Positions 1 through 7,583 of a DNA stretch of 36,265 bases are shown here, piece after piece. The DNA is taken from contig JAOZGX010000101.1 in assembly GCA_026015185.1 (NCBI GenBank), forward strand, positions 1-36,265, written 5' to 3'. This DNA comes from Candidatus Bathyarchaeota archaeon (GTDB taxonomy: Archaea > Thermoproteota > Bathyarchaeia > 40CM-2-53-6 > RBG-13-38-9). Numbering within the stretch: the stretch's first letter is position 1; every line of letters starts with the position of its first letter. The notes beneath the pieces are model-generated. The model saw only the letters and a list, made by a program, of their open reading frames with translations, did not search any database and had not been told where the DNA came from. Made by a program: the position numbers and the translations under genes.

Positions 1-131
1 TCAGGGATTGGAGCAACAGGTTCCTCGAGATATTTATATGCGCCGTATCCAGCTGCCGCAATCGCAGCTGCAGCAATAGCGCCTCCCGCGTACTTGAGGT
101 ATTTACGCCGGGTAATTTTTTCTTTACTCAA
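1..131 (-). CDS. N-terminus of an exported protein with a twin-arginine-like signal (truncated by window edge)
   Basis: The reading frame runs off the left edge of the window, so only about 43 residues are visible. It starts at a TTG codon (131-129) with an AGGTGA Shine-Dalgarno motif 6 nt upstream (143-138). The N-terminus reads MSKEKITRRKYLKYAGG and is followed by an Ala-rich hydrophobic stretch (about residues 15-30), then GYGAYKYLEEP. The RRKYLKY motif plus an alanine-rich core is the usual look of an archaeal Tat signal or signal-anchor on substrate-binding lipoproteins of ABC transporters. The mature domain is outside the window, so the function cannot be given. It is transcribed in the same direction as the downstream-lying features beyond the edge and is separated by about 130 bp from the cyclase gene. 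Confidence 0.7.
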   Translation of the reverse strand, partial: MSKEKITRRKYLKYAGGAIAAAAIAAAGYGAYKYLEEPVAPIP

Positions 132-260
132 TGATTTTCACCTAAAAAGAATATTATCTCAAAAACACATCTAGTGTTATGGATATATGAGCTTTAAGCA
201 TAATATTAATCAGCATAAATATTAGAGAATTATTGACCCTTTAAGCACTTATTATATGAG

Positions 261-971
261 TCAGATATTGAGAACGGCAATAGCTCTTATAGGTGATCCA
301 GTCCCTCCCCGGATCTTCAAAGGCAATCCTACGAAAGTGAAACGTTTGTCTGCAATCTTACCTAAATTGCATAAATTTTCCGTATTCATTAAATCGTATT
401 CAGCGCAGACCTCATGAGCTGGAAAGAATTTTTTACAAGTGTTACTAGTGGAATCTATTGTAGTAGAGTCTATACCTATGTTTACAACTCCATGTTCGGC
501 TAGCCAGACAGTACTATCTCTATCTAGTCCTGCATTTTCTGTTAGATATTCTGGATTTGGATAGGTTTTTTCATAATGTCCGGTGTATAAAAGTACAGTA
601 TCTCCTTTTTCAACAGTTAATTTTGATTTCTTCAAGGCATCTTCTATATTTTTAGCTGATATGATGCCTTTTGGTTCTTTATTAGAGAAATCTAAGCATA
701 TTGCTGGAGTAAAGAATTTTTCTAGTGGTATCTCATCTATTTTCCTAGCTTCAGGTTTATTAGTTACGTGCCAAATGGAATCCACGTGAGTTGGACCGTG
801 GTCACACATTAATAAACCAAAGGTTGTGTAAGAAAGTTCTCCTTTTGTACCATGTACGCGTCCTTTAGTCGTCTCGTGTGTATGAAAAGGAAAAACCACT
901 GTGGGTAAATGACCTGGAAAAACTGGCATGCCTGTGTATATTTCTTGTGATAGGTCGATTATTTTAACCAT
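261..971 (-). CDS. Cyclase-family metal-dependent hydrolase (kynurenine formamidase / isatin hydrolase fold), copy 1
   Basis: This 236-residue protein belongs to the cyclase family (Pfam PF04199), whose known members are Mn/Zn hydrolases such as arylformamidase and isatin hydrolase. The N-terminal IDLSQEIYTGMPVFPGH and the metal-binding motif DHGPTHVDSIWH (about residues 57-68, supplying two His and an Asp) are family signatures. The C-terminal LPLKIRGGTGSPIRA is also typical. Length is normal. It is about half identical to the protein at 6787-7491, which lies in opposite orientation at the other edge of the same gene island. The start is an ATG. The substrate cannot be told from sequence; the nearby CoA-transferase, LarA and GAPDH-like genes suggest organic-acid catabolism, which is inference. 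Confidence 0.85.
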   Translation of the reverse strand: MVKIIDLSQEIYTGMPVFPGHLPTVVFPFHTHETTKGRVHGTKGELSYTTFGLLMCDHGPTHVDSIWHVTNKPEARKIDEIPLEKFFTPAICLDFSNKEPKGIISAKNIEDALKKSKLTVEKGDTVLLYTGHYEKTYPNPEYLTENAGLDRDSTVWLAEHGVVNIGIDSTTIDSTSNTCKKFFPAHEVCAEYDLMNTENLCNLGKIADKRFTFVGLPLKIRGGTGSPIRAIAVLNI

Positions 972-1204
972 GTATTATAAATCAACTCTTTTCCTTCAGT
1001 TTTTAACTATGCACATTATTTATACATTTTTTGTGTACGTGCACGCCAAGATACCCATATACAAAATAAGAAAGGAAATGATATCTTGTTAGAAGGGGTA
1101 ATTAATAGGAGTGTCAATCATTTTTACACATAAATGTTAAATATGCGCTGATTTCAAATTAATCCGGAGCGATAAGAGCTTATCCTCTTCTTCAGGTGAA
1201 ATAA

Positions 1205-1636
1205 ATGCCGAAAGGAATGATCCTAGAACATATTGGTATGGTAGTTAAGAACCGTGATGAATCTTTAGAGTTCTATACAAAAGTCATGGGTTTCAAGCTT
1301 CTTCGAAAGTATGAAACTGATAAGCAACGCGTAGCGTATCTGTATTTGAACGATCAATTGTTGGAGCTCAATGAGTTGTTTTCAAAGGATCGGCCACTCG
1401 GTCTTTCACATCTTGGTTTCAGGGTAGAAGATATGAATGAGGCCATGGACGAACTAAAAAAACATGGTGTCGAGCTAATCGATGGTCCTATAAAATTTCA
1501 ACCTGAGATATATGCCACAGCAAAGGTAACAGAAGAGAAGCTGTTGAGGGCATTAAAACCTACTGAAAAACCATATTGGCTGATATCTATGTTTCGTGAC
1601 TCCAATGGAGTGACCATAGAGTTATTGGAGCGTTAA
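1205..1636 (+). CDS. VOC (glyoxalase / methylmalonyl-CoA epimerase-like) metalloenzyme
   Basis: The 143-residue protein has the paired beta-alpha-beta-beta-beta layout of the vicinal oxygen chelate family. H9 (LEHIGM), E54 (LLELNEL), H69 (LSHLGF) and E139 (VTIELLE) stand where the metal-binding His/Glu/His/Glu set lies in glyoxalase I and methylmalonyl-CoA epimerase. Length fits a single-chain dimeric epimerase or lyase (130-150 residues). The start ATG has an AGGTGA motif a few bases upstream. A small inverted repeat, GATAAG-AG-CTTATC, lies in the leader at 1171-1184. It is divergent from the cyclase gene (233 bp between starts). Exact substrate is unknown: methylglyoxal adduct, methylmalonyl-CoA and others are all compatible. 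Confidence 0.8.
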   Translation: MPKGMILEHIGMVVKNRDESLEFYTKVMGFKLLRKYETDKQRVAYLYLNDQLLELNELFSKDRPLGLSHLGFRVEDMNEAMDELKKHGVELIDGPIKFQPEIYATAKVTEEKLLRALKPTEKPYWLISMFRDSNGVTIELLER

Positions 1637-1689
1637 AGTAACGAAACAACATTCGTTATATTATTTAATTCTATCAGCTTTTTTTTCTA

Positions 1690-1700
1690 ATAGCGCGTGT
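1690..1700. repeat. Alternating GC element at a convergent gene junction (weak copy)
   Basis: The sequence ATAGCGCGTGT lies between the 3' ends of the VOC gene and the GAPDH-like gene, 54 bp after the VOC stop. It is a shortened form of the TAGCGCGCGCTA-type tracts seen repeatedly further right in the window. Confidence 0.4.
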
Positions 1701-1778
1701 ATTCAAAGATAGTTATACCTATATTTCTATCTAGACTGAATCCTACAGTTATTATCCTGACATTAAATATAATCAGCC

Positions 1779-2837
1779 TTATACTTCACTAAATTGATAG
1801 GAATCAAGTTTATTCATTTTATCCTTCCATGAATCATTGTAAAGTAATTGTTCAATTACTGCAATATTACTCAGTAAACTATTTCCATCTTGAGGGGTAA
1901 AACAAAATCCTATTACTTCATTTCCATTTCTGATAGTGAGTGAGGGTAGCACAACAACTGTTTGATTTAAGATCCGTCCAAAGTACCCATGATCGCGTCC
2001 AAAAGAGAAAACTAAACTAGTTAATTTTTTGTATGTAACAGCGATCATAGGATTCTTCTTGATTCTATCCATCACCTCATTCTCTTTAATATCACTTAAT
2101 AATTGCAGATCGAACCAGATTGCATGCATATATTGGGTATTTAATTTGATGGAACTTGAAAAGACATTCAAATCAATACCGATAGTTTTGTAGAGCAAAT
2201 ATACATCATGAGCATGATGTGTTCCAAATCTAGGATCTTTATGACCGTCTATTTTAAGTGCTGGAACAAATTCTCCCTCTTGGCTAATATCACTTGCTCT
2301 CCTTAAACATAAAAATTTACCCTCACTCAATTGTGAGCGATTGCCATCTATAGCTAAGGTCTTGACTATGGCTGCTATATTATGCGTATTACAGCTCACT
2401 ACTTGGATAAACCTATCAGCAGGGTCCAAAGCCTCATCATTGATGCCAAGAGCATACATTTTTCCAAAGCCAAATTCTGACCCTTGCGCTACGAAACATT
2501 TGACTTTAGCAAATTTCTTATAATAATGTTCTTTATTCTCCAAACCAGATGGAGTACAGTCTATAACTACAGTAGCTCTTGAGATTGCTTCCTCAAAATC
2601 ATAGTCAGGTTCTAATTCTAACTCCTTAAACTTCTTTGCCTTTTTCTTTTCCACACAAAGTTTCGCACCTCGCTTTATAAGGTCAAGTACCTTAGATCTA
2701 TCAACCAATAAAGGAGTGCGCTTTGAGAAGGTTACTTCATCTATACCCAAGTCCCGTTTTAAATCTGCCAACAGACCTATAAGAGGTTCGCCTATAGTTC
2801 CAGTACCGATAACATGAACGATATTTCCATCCCTCAT
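1779..2837 (-). CDS. Divergent type II (archaeal) glyceraldehyde-3-phosphate dehydrogenase homologue
   Basis: The 352-residue protein aligns along its length, by eye, with archaeal type II GAPDH. A Rossmann nucleotide motif, GTGTIG, lies at residues 11-16. VIDCTPSGL (91-99) matches the VIDCTPEGI motif, and VVSCNTHN (147-153) matches the catalytic VVSCNTTG, retaining the nucleophile Cys149. THHAHD matches the SHHGPD region, and QYMHA the LMHQH region. The glycine-rich QGG of true GAPDH is QGSEFGFGK here, and the loop around residues 60-80 is lysine-rich and unlike the core enzyme. It therefore keeps the fold and the catalytic Cys but is probably a paralogue acting on another aldehyde or acyl phosphate. 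It is followed by larA upstream in the same direction (78 bp), so the two may be co-transcribed. Confidence 0.75.
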   Translation of the reverse strand: MRDGNIVHVIGTGTIGEPLIGLLADLKRDLGIDEVTFSKRTPLLVDRSKVLDLIKRGAKLCVEKKKAKKFKELELEPDYDFEEAISRATVVIDCTPSGLENKEHYYKKFAKVKCFVAQGSEFGFGKMYALGINDEALDPADRFIQVVSCNTHNIAAIVKTLAIDGNRSQLSEGKFLCLRRASDISQEGEFVPALKIDGHKDPRFGTHHAHDVYLLYKTIGIDLNVFSSSIKLNTQYMHAIWFDLQLLSDIKENEVMDRIKKNPMIAVTYKKLTSLVFSFGRDHGYFGRILNQTVVVLPSLTIRNGNEVIGFCFTPQDGNSLLSNIAVIEQLLYNDSWKDKMNKLDSYQFSEV

Positions 2838-2915
2838 TTTTAATTCGCCTAAATTAATATAATCAACGATAGCTCTGATCTCATAATCTTCTTCTTTATA
2901 TCAGACAAATTAATA

Positions 2916-4187
2916 TCAAGATTTAATAACACCATTCAATATCGGAAGTGTAGCACCTCCCAAAGGAAGAACTGCCACATCCATCTTTTGATGATTTTCT
3001 TCAATTTTAGATATAGCATCTTGAATTTTTGTCTCGTATTCAAATCCCATTTTTTTAATATGGGAATCTGGCAGACCCTCCGTCACTAATACAATTTTTT
3101 TACGGAGCATCTGCTCTCTCACCCTGGCAGCAGGAGGCCCTCCTGTAGGAGTTGTCTTTCCGTTAAGAATCCAATTGTAGATCTCTTCAGACTTGGGTCT
3201 AGAACATAGAGCCTCATAGAATCCTGGACCTTCGCCATCAGAACATTCAGCCGCTAGAATGATAGTACCATTATCTTTAGTGATCATACTTGCATGAATG
3301 AGAGCTTTAGCAGATTGTATCATATCGGCTTCCAAAGGATATGCTGAGGCTATAGTCACATCAACAAGTTTTGATGTTTGTATTCCATAATGTTCTTCGA
3401 AGAATTGAACGGCCCTTTTTTGTGCTGCTTCCACTTCACCAATTGAAATAGAGACTATTTCTTTCTTTAAATTGAGAACAACATCTATCTTAACATCCAA
3501 TTTTAACATCCTAGCAACTTCAAGCATATCTTCCCAAACCGGATTTCCATCAAGCATTCCTGGTTTAGAATTTGGATCTCTGGAGAAGAAGTGATTTTTC
3601 GCTATTGTCTCTCTACTGCATACACCTGGTAGAACAATCTTTGGTCCTCCGCTAAAGCCTGTAAAGTAATGAGAAACTACTGTCCCTATACCTATCTTTA
3701 CATTGGCTTTAGCAACAATGCTATTTATCCAAACTGGTGTTTCTCGTGTAGTCTTCCCTAAATAAGTCATACTTTTTTCGTCATCAGGATCATGAACCTT
3801 AATATCAAATCTATTGTAAATTAATTTACCAACTTTCTTTTTGATCTCTATTTCTGATGGTTCTCTATGGGTCCCACGAGCCATAATTATCGTGATACTC
3901 TCATCGGGTATATTTAGTAAGTTTAAATAATTAATCAAGATCGGAAGTATGCTACTTACAGGGGTTGGTCTTGTTTGATCATCGATAAGTATCGTAACGG
4001 TTTTCTTTTCATTAACTAATTCTGATAGGCTCTTAGTTATCAGATGGTCCTCTAGTTGTTGTATAATAGCGTTATCTAGACCATGTATAATCGGAGGTTC
4101 CTTGGGGATCCCCAATTTTTGTAATGCCCAAGTTTTGGGTAAATCTAACTGGAGCCTTTTTCCCGCAGTATATATGAATGTGCTCAT
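2916..4187 (-). CDS. larA: LarA-type nickel-pincer racemase/epimerase (lactate racemase homologue)
   Basis: The 423-residue protein matches the lactate racemase catalytic subunit family (DUF2088 N-terminal domain). Residues equivalent to those that hold the nickel pincer nucleotide in Lactiplantibacillus LarA are present at nearly the same numbering: DDQTRPTP with R73, GTHR with H107, SHYFTGFSGGPK with H173 and K183 (the lysine that is covalently attached to the cofactor), and RETIAKNH with H199. A GAGG Shine-Dalgarno lies 8 nt before the ATG. Homologues racemise or epimerise various 2-hydroxy acids, so lactate is only one option. The cofactor genes larB, larC and larE are not in this window. 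It sits upstream of, and probably in an operon with, the GAPDH-like gene. Confidence 0.85.
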   Translation of the reverse strand: MSTFIYTAGKRLQLDLPKTWALQKLGIPKEPPIIHGLDNAIIQQLEDHLITKSLSELVNEKKTVTILIDDQTRPTPVSSILPILINYLNLLNIPDESITIIMARGTHREPSEIEIKKKVGKLIYNRFDIKVHDPDDEKSMTYLGKTTRETPVWINSIVAKANVKIGIGTVVSHYFTGFSGGPKIVLPGVCSRETIAKNHFFSRDPNSKPGMLDGNPVWEDMLEVARMLKLDVKIDVVLNLKKEIVSISIGEVEAAQKRAVQFFEEHYGIQTSKLVDVTIASAYPLEADMIQSAKALIHASMITKDNGTIILAAECSDGEGPGFYEALCSRPKSEEIYNWILNGKTTPTGGPPAARVREQMLRKKIVLVTEGLPDSHIKKMGFEYETKIQDAISKIEENHQKMDVAVLPLGGATLPILNGVIKS

Positions 4188-4536
4188 TATTGAGTCCTCA
4201 GCATTCTAAATAATACCCTCAATTTATTGAGAGAGCTAGTTAATGCAATCTCTAACATGACTCTTATAGACAATTTAGAGAATTTTCTTACGTCTCGTTT
4301 TTCAAAAAAAAATTCTGAAATATGGAGAATACTCTTTAAATTGAATAAACCGGACAATGCGGGTCACCAGAAAAGAAGTTTTTTCAGAGCAGCCTACTGT
4401 CCACTAATTGATCCTGACGATGTAGAACATGAACAGATCAGATAAGATGTATAGTTAGCTTCGTCAGGCATAGGCTACTCACTTTTCATTATTGTTAATG
4501 CCAAGATACTTTTAAGTCTTTTCAAATTTGAGTCCA
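4188..4536. other. Gene-poor stretch, no supported gene
   Basis: Apart from a 72-codon open frame on the plus strand (4227-4445, TTG start, no Shine-Dalgarno, no family recognised), nothing coding is evident here. The stretch adjoins the degraded threonine synthase fragment at 4537-4644 and may be eroded sequence of the same event. A 6-bp inverted repeat, TTGAGT/ACTCAA, lies at its right boundary (about 4528-4547). Confidence 0.4.
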
Positions 4537-4644
4537 TTACAAACTCAAGTATTTAGGTAAGAATGATTTTCTTACTATTTTAGTATCCTTTAAACCATGA
4601 CCTGTAGTTACACAAACAATTTTTTCGCTAGCGAAAGCTAATAT
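4537..4644 (-). pseudogene. Relic of the C-terminus of threonine synthase
   Basis: On the minus strand, between a stop at 4647-4645 and a stop at 4539-4537, the frame reads AFASEKIVCVTTGHGLKDTK, followed by about a dozen more residues ending YLSL. The motif (I/V)VCV(L/T)TGHGLKD is the C-terminal signature of threonine synthase (ThrC, PLP enzyme). The rest of the roughly 400-residue enzyme is absent: the CoA-transferase gene begins about 110 bp away on the N-terminal side, and in-frame stops interrupt the fragment upstream. It is therefore a deletion remnant, not a working gene. Two inverted repeats overlap it: TTTCGCT/AGCGAAA at 4623-4636 and GTAAGAA/TTCTTAC at about 4557-4575. Confidence 0.7.
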
Positions 4645-4751
4645 TTATTGATTTTTCGGTCTGTTACGTATTTGCTTTGGTTAATTAACAAACATGCTAA
4701 GTGTACAATTACTTGAAAAAGCTCAATAGAAATCGACTTGTCTTTTGTATA

Positions 4752-5531
4752 CTATCCTTCTCCCCGACTCAGTATTATCCTATAGGGATCTACTTCTTCT
4801 CTAAGTATCCGTAGCTCTTCACGAGTGGGTGGTTTATTTTGCCTAACTTTGTTTGGAATAATAACTTCGAAGCCTGTATTGGCAATGATATCTTCCACAG
4901 TAACACCAGGATTAAGAGCAAAAAGCCTCATTCTCTTAGACTTTTCTTCAAAATCAAAAGTTCCTTTTGTAGTAATAACCCTGTATGGACCCGTTCCCGG
5001 TGGTAGTCCAACTCTTTCTCTGGAGTCAGGACCATCAAGGTATCCTGGCGATGTAATATAATCGACCTTTTCAACGAATCTTCTCTTCTCATGGTTCATT
5101 ATTATAATGGTTCTCCAGGCGAATGAAGCGAAGGGATTAGCACCCCCGCTCCCCGGAAATCTAACCTTGGGAGCATCATGGTCACCAATAACTGTTGAGT
5201 TTAAATTACCATAAGCATCAATTTGTGCTCCACCTAAGAAAGCATAGTCTGCGAAACCTGACTGGGCTATTTCAAAAGCCTCGGAACTATCGGCTGTTCT
5301 TAGGGCTCTCCAAGTTGTCCTCGAACACGCCACAGATAGTGGAAGCGTCGGTATCTGAGGCCCTATACCACCAACCTCAAAGATCGGTGTGATCTCTAGG
5401 TTTCTGGTCTTCTGTGCGAGTGATGTTACAAGCATTGGGATACCAGTTCCAACATAGATTATCTTCTTATCCTCAAGTTCCCTGCTTGCGATTACTGTCA
5501 TCAATTCCATTTCATTGTATTCTTCACTCAT
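4752..5531 (-). CDS. Family I CoA-transferase, subunit B (glutaconate CoA-transferase beta-like)
   Basis: The 259-residue protein matches the beta subunit of family I CoA-transferases of the GctAB type. The diagnostic stretch GGAQIDAYGN (about residues 99-108) and VRFPGSGGANPFAS (about 122-135) are characteristic. E52 in FEVGG lies where the catalytic glutamate that forms the enzyme-CoA thioester stands in glutaconate CoA-transferase beta (Glu54); this equivalence is by eye. Its start overlaps the end of the alpha-subunit gene by 4 bp (ATGA), so the two are translationally coupled and form a heteromeric enzyme. The acyl substrate is not deducible; 3-oxoacid, glutaconate-like or ring-cleavage acyl groups are possible. 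Confidence 0.85.
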   Translation of the reverse strand: MSEEYNEMELMTVIASRELEDKKIIYVGTGIPMLVTSLAQKTRNLEITPIFEVGGIGPQIPTLPLSVACSRTTWRALRTADSSEAFEIAQSGFADYAFLGGAQIDAYGNLNSTVIGDHDAPKVRFPGSGGANPFASFAWRTIIIMNHEKRRFVEKVDYITSPGYLDGPDSRERVGLPPGTGPYRVITTKGTFDFEEKSKRMRLFALNPGVTVEDIIANTGFEVIIPNKVRQNKPPTREELRILREEVDPYRIILSRGEG

Positions 5532-6592
5532 ATAGAATTGCCTCCTGGTTTAACTTTTAAAAACTCAAGATCTTCAAGAAACTTCAATCTCTTCTTCCCA
5601 CCAATCTTCTCAAGATACTCTTCAAATGATTCTACACCAAAAATGTATTTTTCATAGTATTGCTTCAAATCTTCTCCGGTTGTATCTTCACATGCATTCC
5701 TATACTCGGTTAAATGTTCAATGTCCACATAGTACATGCCTGGCATGTTTCCAGGATGACATCCATACGGTGCTTCTACCACCGCATCAACATAGAAATA
5801 TGGAACAAAAGTTCTGTCTGAATTCTTTCTAATATCTTCGGTATCTACTATCTTCTCAGTGCTTAAGATTACTCTCTTGGCCCCTCTCACCTTACCAAAA
5901 TCCTCAACAACTGCGCCTGAGCTTATCCTAGCATTTCCATAAATATCTGATTCATGAACGTGTATCAATGCTACATCCGTGTAAAGGGCTGGGACTAAAA
6001 CCATTTTTTCTTTTGTGAATGGACACTCGACTTTTATGGCCCCACTATATTTAAAACCGTCTGCCCCCATCATACTCCTAACGGCCATAAATGGTATTCC
6101 CATCCCTGCAGCTTTGTGCCTCCAAGCCATTGTTCCATTATCCCATTCCGTTATTGTGAGCTTGCCTTTTGCCAAAGCATCCTCTACTATTTTCCTGCTC
6201 ATTCTAGGAAGCCCAAGAACCTCAAGCCCAATGATATATCCAGCATCAATATGGCTGACTCTACCGTTATCGGTCAACATGTTTACATCATAAGATCTAG
6301 TTCCTGCTGCAACGTACAAGTCCTTAATACCCTGCCTCAGTACTTCATGCAAAACAGCTACAGGAATCCTTACAAAACTGCAGCCACTAATAGAGACTAT
6401 ATCACCGTTTTTTATGAATTTTTTAACAGCTGTCTTTGCATCCATCGTTTTATCTTCCATAGTCCTGGGTTTATTCTTGCGAACCCAATCTCGAAAATCG
6501 TTAGGGGTTATCTTGGGTTTTTGAAATTTGTCACCTTGATCAAGAATTTTCATTTCTACCAATTGGGGTTTCCTCCATTGAAGCTGATCCAC
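5528..6592 (-). CDS. Family I CoA-transferase, subunit A (glutaconate CoA-transferase alpha-like)
   Basis: The 354-residue protein is the alpha partner of the subunit encoded immediately downstream. The N-terminal part contains the phosphate-loop-like NGDIVSISGCSFVRIPVA (residues about 62-79). Later motifs GLPRMSR, HKAAGMGIPFMAVRSMMG and LIHVHESDIYGNA are typical of GctA-like proteins. The coordinates use the upstream GTG start; a TTG at 6562 (residue 11) has a clear GGAGG about 9 nt upstream and may be the true start, giving 344 residues. The gene is divergent from the second cyclase gene across about 190 bp, so the cyclase and the CoA-transferase probably share a promoter region. Confidence 0.85.
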   Translation of the reverse strand: MDQLQWRKPQLVEMKILDQGDKFQKPKITPNDFRDWVRKNKPRTMEDKTMDAKTAVKKFIKNGDIVSISGCSFVRIPVAVLHEVLRQGIKDLYVAAGTRSYDVNMLTDNGRVSHIDAGYIIGLEVLGLPRMSRKIVEDALAKGKLTITEWDNGTMAWRHKAAGMGIPFMAVRSMMGADGFKYSGAIKVECPFTKEKMVLVPALYTDVALIHVHESDIYGNARISSGAVVEDFGKVRGAKRVILSTEKIVDTEDIRKNSDRTFVPYFYVDAVVEAPYGCHPGNMPGMYYVDIEHLTEYRNACEDTTGEDLKQYYEKYIFGVESFEEYLEKIGGKKRLKFLEDLEFLKVKPGGNSI

Positions 6593-6786
6593 TATGCCTT
6601 ATTATTTTCATCCAAGGTCCTAATTAATTTTATTCAGTCCTTTGCCAATTCACTTGCCTTAAAAAGATTCAAAATCCTTCTATTTCGAACTCATTCAACA
6701 AAATGATTTTTATTGATTTTAACACGGCTTTTATTACATAAAATCTTAAATAATTGTGCTCAAATTCAGAATTGAAGGTGTTTAAT

Positions 6787-7491
6787 TTGGTAAAGTTGAT
6801 AGACCTTACACAAGAGATATACCAAGGAATGCCCGTTTACCCAGGTCATGTAAAGACCGTGCTCTGGTATAATGATACTCATGAAGAGACGCAATCTCGA
6901 TTTCCAAAAAAGTATTTGTTTCATTCCTATGCAAGTATGGGAATGTTACTAAGCGATCATGGTCCCACTCATGTAGACTCTGTTTTTCACGTAACGCCAG
7001 AAGGAAAAACTATAGATAACCTACCGCTCGAAATGTTTTATACTGAAGCTGTCTGTTTGGATTTTTCTCATGTACCAGCAGATGAATTTGTCACACTGAA
7101 AGATGTCAAAGATGCGCTTGAGAAAGATAACTTGACAATAAAGAAGGGGGATACAGTGCTTATGTATACAGGTCATTACAACAGGAGTTATGGTACAAAG
7201 GATTGGTTATATAAATATACAGGCCTAGATATGGATGCTGCAAAGTGGCTTGGTGATCAAGGTGTGGTTAATATCGGTGCAGATGCACCAAGCATAGATA
7301 GTAGTAAAGCGATGGAAACGAGATATTACCCAGGTCACATAGTATGTGTAGATAAACGAATTTTGAATACTGAAAATCTTGCCAACCTTGACAAAGTTGC
7401 TGGAAAAAGATTTATCTTCAGTGGTTTACCTCTGAAATTAAGAGGAGGAACCGGCTCACCCATCAGAGCAGTAGCTATATTAAATGAATAA
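6787..7491 (+). CDS. Cyclase-family metal-dependent hydrolase, copy 2
   Basis: This is a paralogue of the gene at 261-971, about half identical, with the same motifs: IDLTQEIYQGMPVYPGH at the start, SDHGPTHVDSVFH as the metal site, and LPLKLRGGTGSPIRA near the end. The frame is open from an ATG at 6754, but alignment to copy 1 and a GAAGGTG motif at 6774-6780, six bases upstream, point to the TTG at 6787 as the start (234 residues). It is transcribed away from the CoA-transferase genes. Together with copy 1 it brackets the catabolic island. The two may act on different ring or amide substrates, but no substrate can be read from sequence. Confidence 0.85.
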   Translation: MVKLIDLTQEIYQGMPVYPGHVKTVLWYNDTHEETQSRFPKKYLFHSYASMGMLLSDHGPTHVDSVFHVTPEGKTIDNLPLEMFYTEAVCLDFSHVPADEFVTLKDVKDALEKDNLTIKKGDTVLMYTGHYNRSYGTKDWLYKYTGLDMDAAKWLGDQGVVNIGADAPSIDSSKAMETRYYPGHIVCVDKRILNTENLANLDKVAGKRFIFSGLPLKLRGGTGSPIRAVAILNE

Positions 7492-7583
7492 GGGCTGCAC
7501 AACTTTTTCCTCTTAAAGAATGGGCTGTACTAGAAGTAATTAATTGATAGCCTAGATGAAATTCGAATCAAGAGCTTTTAAAC

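Noticed and set aside
4227-4445. 72-codon plus-strand frame next to larA
   Set aside because: No Shine-Dalgarno, no recognised family, and it lies in an apparently eroded intergenic region; retained only as a note.
6116-6706. 196-codon plus-strand frame
   Set aside because: It lies mostly opposite the well-supported CoA-transferase alpha gene and has no family resemblance; its composition is a shadow of that gene.
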